Shown in pieces: positions 10,220-15,694 of a stretch of DNA of 21,002 bases. The position numbers were made by a program, and so were the translations under genes. How positions within the stretch are numbered: the first letter of the stretch is position 1; the number at the start of each line of letters is the position of its first letter. The notes under the pieces were generated by a model. The model worked only from the letters and a program-made list of their open reading frames with translations, was not told where the DNA came from and did not search any database. Origin of the DNA: CAMLLJ01 sp035759585 (GTDB lineage Bacteria; Gemmatimonadota; Gemmatimonadetes; Gemmatimonadales; GWC2-71-9); the NCBI GenBank assembly GCA_035759585.1, contig DASTUP010000123.1, forward strand, positions 1-21,002, given 5' to 3'.

Positions 10220-11103
10220 CGCACGAGCGAAATCGTGCCGGGCGTGCCGTAGGCCGCTTCGCTCGAAAGCACGAGCGTCGCCTCGTCGAGCCAGGTCACG
10301 CCTTCTCCCTGAAGCTCCAGGCCGAGAATGCTGCAGCCGGCCGGTGCGTCACCGGCCCGCGGGATACCGGTGTCGTCGAGCGTGAAGAAATACAGGGCGA
10401 CGTAGGTGCGAACGACGAGCGACGATCCATCCGGATGGAGCGCCGCATCGGTGACGAGATCGGCAATACCTCCCTGCGGCAATCCGGGTGCGGCCAGCGA
10501 CTCGGCTGTCGCAGCACGGTTCGCATTCCAGGTTGGGGCCCGCAGCCGGAAGGCGTGCGCCTGGTCGCGCCGGCCCTTCGACACGAGAATCATGTCGCCG
10601 TCCGCCGTCACCACGAGCGCCTCCACGTCGTGCCGGCCGTCGGGATAGCGAAACCTGAGAATATCCGGCCCTGCAATGCGCGCTTCCGTCGTTCCGTCCT
10701 TCCATCCTTCCGTCCCGACGACCGGTTCCCGCACCCGGTAAATCCTCACCTCGTCCCGTCGCGCGCCATTGTCCCCGGTGTCGGCGATGTAGAGACACGC
10801 CGCCTCGCCACAGGGAGCGAGCGCGAGCGCCTCCCAGTCGGTGTTGCGCGCGCCGTCGACGCGCCATGTTCCGAGGAGCCGCCCGGCGGTATCCACGGCG
10901 TGGAGCGAGGCGGGATTGCCCGAGTCTTCGATCGTCCAGAGTACGCCGGGATACGCACGGCTTGCGGCCAGGCCGGAGCTTTCGTCGATCCGGCGCTCGG
11001 CAAAGGCACCCGTCTGCCTTGCTTCGGCAGGCGGGCGAAGCGTCCACGGTGCCTGCGCGCCGGCTATCGACGGGAGCAGCGCCAGGGCCGCGAGGGCACG
11101 CAC
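10204..11103 (-). CDS. Secreted beta-propeller-like protein of unknown function
   Basis: The product is about 299 residues with a signal peptide, MRALAALALLPSIAGAQA, if translation starts at GTG 11103. TTG 11115, 2 nt after the upstream stop, is an alternative that adds four residues. The mature part has repeated propeller-like blades: ESSGLAASRAYPGVLWTIED, TDWEALALAPCG, LYIADTGDNGARRDEVRIYR, DVEALVVTADGD and VTDAALHPDGSSLVVRTY. I have seen this ESSGLA/DTGDN arrangement in many exported hypothetical proteins, sometimes labelled phytase- or esterase-like, but I see no catalytic signature. It is second in the exported-protein operon, 14 nt after the lipoprotein gene, and it overlaps the hydrolase gene. 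Confidence 0.85.
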   Translation of the reverse strand: MRALAALALLPSIAGAQAPWTLRPPAEARQTGAFAERRIDESSGLAASRAYPGVLWTIEDSGNPASLHAVDTAGRLLGTWRVDGARNTDWEALALAPCGEAACLYIADTGDNGARRDEVRIYRVREPVVGTEGWKDGTTEARIAGPDILRFRYPDGRHDVEALVVTADGDMILVSKGRRDQAHAFRLRAPTWNANRAATAESLAAPGLPQGGIADLVTDAALHPDGSSLVVRTYVALYFFTLDDTGIPRAGDAPAGCSILGLELQGEGVTWLDEATLVLSSEAAYGTPGTISLVRCPRR

Positions 11104-11117
11104 GGCGTCGGCCAACG

Positions 11118-12221
11118 TTACTGGTACTGGATGTACACCGGTGATGGAAACAGCTCGATCACCTGCTTCGGCGTCATCATCGGCTTGTCGTTCTTGTAGA
11201 AGAGCTTGAACCCGGTGTACTGCACCGGATCCCGCTGCACGACTGCACGCCATGTGGAGCGCTTGAGCTGCGGCGACCCGAACCCGTCCATGTCGATGAC
11301 CACCTGTACGGTCGGGTCCTTCCGGATGCTCCCCGCGTTCGTGAGCATCTTCTCGGTGAACCGGTGGATCACCAGGATCTTGGGCGGCACGCCCTCCGTG
11401 CGCACGATGTCCGCCAGCATGCCGATCGCGTAGTTCACGTCCGCGGCATCCATCGTTCCGATGCGCCGCCCCGGCCGGATGCCGTCGTACATGTCGAACT
11501 CGGGATCGAGCGCCAGGTGGACATACGGCCGGCGCAGGAGCGGGAGGAGCCGGGGGAGCTCGGAGCGCACGTCGCTGAGGCCCACCTGCACGTCGACGAA
11601 GAAGAGCCACCCGCGCTCTTCCGCCCACCGCGCCACGCGATGCATGAGGCTGTCGGTCATGCGAAGGCGGTACTTGCCGTCCCCCCCGGGAGCGGCCTGT
11701 GCGACGGTGACGATCATGTGGAGCGCCGGAATGACGTCTTTCGTCGAGTCGGCTTCCGCCCACTCGGCGGCCGTCTGCTCGAGCTTCGCCAGCATCTCGG
11801 CAGGCGGCAGCTCACCCAGGATTCCCATGCGCCTCGAGAGCGGATTCCCGTAGAAGGCGATGATCCGGTGGGTGGGGAGCAGCGCGCCGGGCGCCGGGTC
11901 CGGGATGTCCGGCCAGGGGACCGTGTCCGTGGCGGCGAACCGGCGGACCGGCGGGCGCGCCGAGTGCGACGCTCGCGCGGCCCGGATCGAGTCGGCGCGC
12001 GCGATGGAATCCGTGCGGACCGAGTCCGCCCGGATCGAATCGGCGCGCGCGATCGAATCGGCCCGGATCGAATCGGTGCGAATCGAATCGAGCCGGACGG
12101 AGTCGGCGCGCAGCGAGTCCGCTACCGCCTGGCGGCGCGCCGCGTCCGAAAGAGTGCTGCAGCCGAAGAGCAGTGGGATGACGAACAGCAGGATGCCGAA
12201 GCACCGGCGGATGAGCTGCAC
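11118..12221 (-). CDS. Lipoprotein with DSIRA repeat spacer and uncharacterised C-terminal domain
   Basis: The product is about 367 residues from GTG 12221 (VQLIRRCFGILLFVIP). The hydrophobic segment ends in LLFGC, with Cys21 as the likely lipidation site; an in-frame ATG at 12281 would place Pro/Arg-rich sequence before it. Residues 35-81 are tandem DS(I/V/L)R(A/T/L) pentapeptides, two of them expanded to DSIARA, and look like a disordered or helical periplasmic spacer. The C-terminal domain (about 115-367) contains RIIAFYGNPLSRRMG, GWLFFVDVQVGLSD, HLALDPEFDM, DAADVNYAIGML, KILVIHRFTEKM and VVIDMDGFGSP. It resembles exported proteins of unknown function, possibly TIM-barrel-like, that I recall from actinobacteria. 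It heads the four-gene operon; no reaction is assigned. Confidence 0.85.
   Translation of the reverse strand: MQLIRRCFGILLFVIPLLFGCSTLSDAARRQAVADSLRADSVRLDSIRTDSIRADSIARADSIRADSVRTDSIARADSIRAARASHSARPPVRRFAATDTVPWPDIPDPAPGALLPTHRIIAFYGNPLSRRMGILGELPPAEMLAKLEQTAAEWAEADSTKDVIPALHMIVTVAQAAPGGDGKYRLRMTDSLMHRVARWAEERGWLFFVDVQVGLSDVRSELPRLLPLLRRPYVHLALDPEFDMYDGIRPGRRIGTMDAADVNYAIGMLADIVRTEGVPPKILVIHRFTEKMLTNAGSIRKDPTVQVVIDMDGFGSPQLKRSTWRAVVQRDPVQYTGFKLFYKNDKPMMTPKQVIELFPSPVYIQYQ
11979..12119 (-). repeat. Tandem 15-nt coding repeat (DSIRA pentapeptides)
   Basis: About nine units of a 15-nt repeat lie in frame inside the lipoprotein gene, two of them lengthened to 18 nt. Each encodes DS(I/V/L)R(A/T/L) or DSIARA. 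Unit length is always a multiple of three, so gain or loss of units changes spacer length without breaking the frame. Confidence 0.85.
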
Positions 12222-12254
12222 AGGTCTGGCTCGTGGAGGATCGGGTGACCGCGT

Positions 12255-12278
12255 CCGGCCCGCGGGTCCGCGGGCCGG
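12255..12278 (-). terminator. GC-only hairpin between the OmpA gene and the lipoprotein gene
   Basis: CCGGCCCGCGG (12255-12265) and CCGCGGGCCGG (12268-12278) form a near-continuous perfect stem in the 65-nt gap after the OmpA stop on the minus strand. There is no T run after it. It may attenuate read-through, or protect the 3' end of the OmpA transcript, rather than act as a full terminator. Confidence 0.5.
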
Positions 12279-12286
12279 CAACGAAT

Positions 12287-13687
12287 CTACCGACCCGGCG
12301 CCGCCGAGAGTACCCGAAGCTCGATGCGGCGGTTCCGGCTCTGTGCGGCGGCGTCGCTCCCGCCGGTGAGGCGCTGGTCGGAGCCGTACCCGCGCGCCGT
12401 GACCCGCTGCAGCGACACGCCCTTCGAGATCAGGTAGCGGCGCACCGCGTCGGCGCGCAGCTGCGTCAGGTGCCGCGTCTCGCCGGCGGTGCCGTCGCCG
12501 TGGGCTGCGATCTCGACCGAGACGCTCGGCTGCGCTACGAGTGCCGCCGCAAGCGAATCGAGCGTGGGGCCGGCCGCATCCGGCAGCCGCGCGCTCTGCC
12601 GCGTGAACGCGATCGGAAGAATGCGGCGCGATCCCGGCGCGAAGGAGGTTCCGCTCGTTCCTTCGGGGACGCCGGGCGGGCAGCCGAAGGTGTTCACGGC
12701 GGCCCCGGCCGGAGTGCGCGGACAGCGGTCGAGGCCGTCGAGGACACGGTCGCCGTCTTCGTCTCCGGGGCAGCCGAGCTGATCGACACTCGCCCCTTTA
12801 GGGGTATCGGGGCAGCGATCGAGTCCGTCGGACACGCCGTCCTCGTCCGCATCCTGCGGGCAGCCGCGCGCGTCGACACCCGCACCGGCCGGCGTATTGT
12901 CGCACTGGTCGACGCCGTCGGGGACGTTGTCCGCATCGGCATCTTCGGGGCAACCTGCCGCATTGACGCGCGCGCCGGCCGGCGTGGCCGGACAGCGATC
13001 GAGTCCGTCGAACACCCCGTCGCTGTCGGAGTCGCTCGGGCACCCGCGCTCGTCCGTGAGCGTGCCCAGCGGCGTGTCCGGGCAGCGGTCGTCGGTGTCG
13101 AACACGCCGTCGCGGTCGGCGTCGGTGACCGGCTTGCTGCCGAGCATGACGCTCACGCCCAGGCTTCCGCTGACGTTGAACACGCCGCCTTCACTCGCGC
13201 GCGTGCCCATGCCCTCGATGCGCGCCATGATCGTCTCGGTGATCCCTGCGCGAAAGCCGACGCCACCCAGGATGGCGGAAGCGCTTCCGCATGGGCCGAG
13301 CACGGTGCTGCCGGGGCAGAGATTGTTGTCGTACGACGTGGTGCCGACGCCGAACTTCAGGTACGCCGAGCTCTTCGTGCCGATCGGCAGGTTGCCGAGC
13401 AGCGACCCCGTGAAGGTACGGACGCTCCACGACGGGCCGGCGCGGGACTTGGGGGAGGAGAAGCCGAATTCGCCTTCGAGCGACAGTCGGTAGGGCAGCC
13501 AGACGCCGACGCGGGCGAGTCCGCCGACCCCGGTCTCGAGGTTCGTCGCGTCGTCGAAGGAGGTGATCGACACACCGGCGCCGGTCTCGAGGAAATAGCG
13601 GCGCTGCTGTGCGGCGAGGGGCAGGGCGCAGATCGCCCCGCCCAGAACGAGGGCGGCGACGCGCCCGGCGGCTCGGCAGGTTCCCAT
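12287..13687 (-). CDS. OmpA-family outer-membrane protein with five thrombospondin type 3 repeats
   Basis: The product is 466 residues. A signal peptide (about 1-27, ending ALPLAAQ) is followed by a beta-barrel-like region (about 28-185). Next come five 30-residue calcium-binding TSP3 repeats (189-338), each close to DxDxDGVxDGxDxCPxTPxG. Residues of about 355-460 form an OmpA C-terminal domain that binds peptidoglycan. Asp399 in AHGDGT and Arg411 in LTQLRA match the diaminopimelate-binding pair, and NRRIEL closes the domain. It probably tethers the outer membrane to the wall. The start is ATG 13687 with TAGGA just upstream. It is divergent from the selenoprotein-pfk operon and followed 65 nt later by the lipoprotein operon. 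Confidence 0.95.
   Translation of the reverse strand: MGTCRAAGRVAALVLGGAICALPLAAQQRRYFLETGAGVSITSFDDATNLETGVGGLARVGVWLPYRLSLEGEFGFSSPKSRAGPSWSVRTFTGSLLGNLPIGTKSSAYLKFGVGTTSYDNNLCPGSTVLGPCGSASAILGGVGFRAGITETIMARIEGMGTRASEGGVFNVSGSLGVSVMLGSKPVTDADRDGVFDTDDRCPDTPLGTLTDERGCPSDSDSDGVFDGLDRCPATPAGARVNAAGCPEDADADNVPDGVDQCDNTPAGAGVDARGCPQDADEDGVSDGLDRCPDTPKGASVDQLGCPGDEDGDRVLDGLDRCPRTPAGAAVNTFGCPPGVPEGTSGTSFAPGSRRILPIAFTRQSARLPDAAGPTLDSLAAALVAQPSVSVEIAAHGDGTAGETRHLTQLRADAVRRYLISKGVSLQRVTARGYGSDQRLTGGSDAAAQSRNRRIELRVLSAAPGR
12674..13123 (-). repeat. Five 90-bp tandem repeats encoding TSP3 units
   Basis: There are exactly five in-frame units of 30 codons each inside the OmpA-family gene. The third unit diverges most, with DNVPDG and QCDNTP in place of DGVxDG and RCPxTP. 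The repeats form an elongated acidic, Ca2+-binding stalk between barrel and peptidoglycan domain. Confidence 0.9.
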
Positions 13688-13695
13688 GATTCCTA

Positions 13696-13724
13696 TAGAT
13701 ATGCCCCGCCGGAGCCCGGGACAA
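13696..13724 (-). promoter_or_regulatory. Possible promoter of the OmpA gene
   Basis: On the minus strand TTGTCC (13724-13719) and TATCTA (13701-13696) are separated by 17 nt. The start site would then fall only a few bases before the ATG, which is unusually close, so this is weak. The real promoter may lie further upstream or follow another consensus. Confidence 0.25.
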
Positions 13725-13752
13725 GGCGCTGCGTCACAGTGCGCGCGCGCCC

Positions 13753-13781
13753 TTGGCAGGGTTTCGGCCCGCCGCTACGAT
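13753..13781 (+). promoter_or_regulatory. Sigma70-like promoter of the selenoprotein-pfk operon
   Basis: TTGGCA (13753-13758, 5 of 6 to consensus) and TACGAT (13776-13781, 4 of 6) are exactly 17 nt apart. The predicted start near 13788 gives a leader of about 25 nt to the GTG at 13813, which carries GAGG 5 nt upstream. The site points into the TGA-containing gene, which supports its being expressed. Confidence 0.55.
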
Positions 13782-13812
13782 TCGCCAGTGACCCCCTCAC
13801 CGCGAGGCGCCC

Positions 13813-14046
13813 GTGCGAGTTCGCATCGAATTCTGCGTCGTTTGAAACTACCAGCCACGAGCCGCCGGTCTGGCGGCTGAGCTGCAGCAGCATTTCCCCG
13901 GCGTCGAGGTCGAGCTGGCCCCCTCGTCCGGCGGCGTTTTCGAAGTCATGGTGGACGGCGACCTCCTCTTCTCCAAGAAAAAGGCAGGACGGCACGCCGC
14001 CCCCGGAGAAATACTCGCGCTCATCCGCGAGCGGAGAGGAGTCTAG
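13813..14046 (+). CDS. Rdx-family (SelW/SelT-like) selenoprotein, UGA decoded as selenocysteine
   Basis: The frame runs from GTG 13813 to TAG 14046 with one internal TGA at 13843-13845, giving 77 residues if TGA is read as selenocysteine. The N-terminus is VRVRIEFCVVU, followed by NYQPRAAGLAAEL, then SSGGVFEVMVDGDLLFSK, KAGR and GEILALIRE. These match the thioredoxin-like Rdx family: a beta strand, a CxxC/CxxU redox motif, NYxPRA, GGVFEV, a DG turn, and the C-terminal helix. The TGA falls exactly where relatives have the second Cys or Sec. About three quarters of codons after the TGA end in G or C, as expected for a translated gene here. GAGG lies 5 nt before the GTG, and a SECIS-like hairpin follows the TGA. 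The role is presumably thiol-disulphide redox. It is first gene of an operon with pfk. The alternative is a recent nonsense mutation of a CxxC form. Confidence 0.85.
13843..13884 (+). promoter_or_regulatory. Bacterial SECIS element (selenocysteine insertion hairpin)
   Basis: Starting from the TGA at 13843-13845, the upper stem AGCCGCC (13860-13866) pairs perfectly with GGCGGCT (13872-13878) around the 5-nt loop GGTCT. A lower helix CAGC/GCTG (13852-13855 with 13881-13884) can extend it across a small internal loop. There are 21 nt between the TGA and the loop, inside the spacing known for bacterial SECIS elements. The GGUCU loop matches the SelB-contacting loop of E. coli fdhF as I remember it. 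Confidence 0.75.
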
Positions 14047-14048
14047 CG

Positions 14049-15128
14049 CTGCGTATCGCGATTTCCACTGGTGGCGGTGACGCCCCCGGGCTCAACGCCG
14101 TCATTCGCGCCGTCGTGCTCTCGGCGCACCAGCGCGGGTGGCGCACCTACGGCATTCAGCGCGGCTTCGAAGGCCTGCTGAGCTTCGATGGCGTCGTGAA
14201 GCTCGGCCCCCAGGAGGTCCGCGGCATCACGCACCTCGGCGGCACGATCCTCGGCACCACCAACCGCGGCAATCCCTTTCGATACATCGGCCGCAACGAC
14301 ACCGGCGAGGAATACGAGTACGATCGCTCCGACGATCTCTGCGGCGCATTCCGCGCGTGCGGCTTCGACGCACTCGTCTCCATCGGCGGCGACGGCAGCC
14401 TGCAGATCGCGCATCAGCTCGCCCTCAAGGGCCTTCCGGTGGTGTGCGTGCCGAAGACGATCGACAACGACGTTGCCGGCACGCAGCGCACGTTCGGCTT
14501 CGATACGGCGGTGAGCACGGCGACGGAAGCCCTCGACCGGCTGCATTCCACCGCCGAAAGCCATGAGCGCGTGATGGTCGTGGAGCTGATGGGACGCTAC
14601 GCGGGATGGATTGCGCTCAACAGCGGGATCTCGGGAAGCGCGGACGTCATCCTCCTTCCGGAGATTCCGTTCGACATCGAGAAGGTCTGTGCGAAGATCC
14701 GCCAGCGCGAAGAGGCGGGTCGTCACTTCAGCATCGTGGTCGTTGCGGAAGGCGCTAAGGCGAGGGACGGGTCCGTCGCGCTCGTGGAACGGCGCGGCCC
14801 CGGCACGGTCGATCGGCTCGGCGGTATCGCGAGCCAGGTGGCGCGGGCCATCTCGGAGCGCACCGGCAAGGAAGTCCGCACGCTCGTCCTCGGCCACCTC
14901 CAGCGCGGGGGCTCTCCGACCACGTACGACCGGCTGCTCGCCCTCCGATTCGGCTCGGCGGCCGTGCGCGCCATTGCCGCCGGCACGTTCGACGTGATGG
15001 TCGGCCTGAACGGACCGACGATCACCTCGGTGCCGCTCGAGGAAGTCGTCGGCCGCCCGAAGAACGTGCCGCTCGATTCCGACGTGATCCAGACTGCCCG
15101 GGAGCTCGGGATCAGCCTCGGCGACTAG
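14049..15128 (+). CDS. pfkA: 6-phosphofructokinase, probable CTG start
   Basis: This glycolytic enzyme phosphorylates fructose 6-phosphate to fructose 1,6-bisphosphate. The product is about 359 residues. The family N-terminus RIAISTGGGDAPGLNAVIR begins directly after CTG 14049. No ATG, GTG or TTG is available there in frame, and AGAGGAG (14035-14041) sits 7 nt before the CTG. The first conventional start, GTG 14115, would delete the phosphate-binding GGDAPG loop. The phosphoryl-donor motif is GGDGS (113-117) with Gly116, typical of ATP users. PKTIDND (135-141) carries the catalytic Asp139 and Lys136 in the position that is Gly in E. coli PfkA. This Gly/Lys combination is found in the long ATP-dependent group III enzymes. 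MGRYAGW and HLQRGGSPTTYDR are also present. The gene starts 2 nt after the selenoprotein stop; its own stop overlaps the convergent pabA stop. Confidence 0.92.
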   Translation: MRIAISTGGGDAPGLNAVIRAVVLSAHQRGWRTYGIQRGFEGLLSFDGVVKLGPQEVRGITHLGGTILGTTNRGNPFRYIGRNDTGEEYEYDRSDDLCGAFRACGFDALVSIGGDGSLQIAHQLALKGLPVVCVPKTIDNDVAGTQRTFGFDTAVSTATEALDRLHSTAESHERVMVVELMGRYAGWIALNSGISGSADVILLPEIPFDIEKVCAKIRQREEAGRHFSIVVVAEGAKARDGSVALVERRGPGTVDRLGGIASQVARAISERTGKEVRTLVLGHLQRGGSPTTYDRLLALRFGSAAVRAIAAGTFDVMVGLNGPTITSVPLEEVVGRPKNVPLDSDVIQTARELGISLGD

Positions 15129-15694
15129 CCGCGCATCGCGAGAAACCGCCGCACGATCGCATGGCCGTGCTCGGTCAGCACCGACTCGGGGTGAAACTGC
15201 ACCCCGTGCACCGGATGCCGGGCATGCCGCACCGCCATGATCTCCCCATCCTCCGACGTGGCATTCACGACGAGCTCCGGCGGGAGCGAGGCGCGCTCGA
15301 GCACGAGCGAGTGGTAGCGCGTCGCATCGAAGGGGCTCGGCAGGTCGCGCAGCACGCCGGAGCCGTCGTGCGCGATCGCCGACGTCATGCCGTGCATCGG
15401 CCTTCCCGCGCGCACCACCCGGGCGCCGTAGGCGGCGCCGATGGCCTGATGACCGAGGCAGACGCCGAGGATGGGGGTGGTGCTGCCCATCCTTCGGATC
15501 GCCTCGGTCGATATGCCCGCTTCGGCGGGGGTGCAGGGGCCCGGAGAGACGATGAGGTGCGACGGTGCCAGCGCCTCGAGCTCCTCCACGCTCACGGCAT
15601 CGTTGCGGAGCACGAGCGGCTCGCCGCCGAGCTCGCGCACGTAGCGCGCGAGGTTATGGACGAAGGAATCGTAATTGTCGAGGAGAACGATCAT
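15125..15694 (-). CDS. pabA: Aminodeoxychorismate synthase glutaminase subunit PabA (TrpG-like)
   Basis: This 189-residue class I glutamine amidotransferase releases ammonia from glutamine for its partner subunit. The N-terminus is MIVLLDNYDSFVHNL, followed by VSPGPCTPAEAG. The triad is Cys79 in GVCLGHQ, His168 and Glu170 in GVQFHPES. PabA and TrpG are nearly indistinguishable and often shared. The adjacent PabB favours p-aminobenzoate synthesis, though service to anthranilate synthase elsewhere is possible. The ATG at 15694 overlaps the pabB stop in an ATGA string, implying coupled, equimolar translation. It is last in the pterin/folate operon. Its stop overlaps the pfk stop on the opposite strand, so no intergenic terminator exists. 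Confidence 0.93.
   Translation of the reverse strand: MIVLLDNYDSFVHNLARYVRELGGEPLVLRNDAVSVEELEALAPSHLIVSPGPCTPAEAGISTEAIRRMGSTTPILGVCLGHQAIGAAYGARVVRAGRPMHGMTSAIAHDGSGVLRDLPSPFDATRYHSLVLERASLPPELVVNATSEDGEIMAVRHARHPVHGVQFHPESVLTEHGHAIVRRFLAMRG

Noticed and set aside
11979..12119. Short regular repeats as a CRISPR array
   Set aside because: The units are contiguous 15-18-nt coding repeats without spacers and lie in frame in a lipoprotein gene.
13696..13724. Strong promoter for the OmpA gene
   Set aside because: The boxes have good spacing, but the implied start site is almost at the ATG, so it is listed only at low confidence.
13843..13845. TGA as a nonsense mutation making the Rdx gene a pseudogene
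   Set aside because: The stop sits exactly at the catalytic Sec/Cys position, coding character is intact downstream, and a SECIS-like hairpin with the right spacing follows. It cannot be excluded without the selenocysteine machinery, so it is kept as the main alternative.
12233..14080. 615-codon plus-strand frame across the OmpA gene and into the selenoprotein region
   Set aside because: It is antisense to the TSP3 repeats and is out of frame with both the selenoprotein and pfk; it shows no family resemblance.
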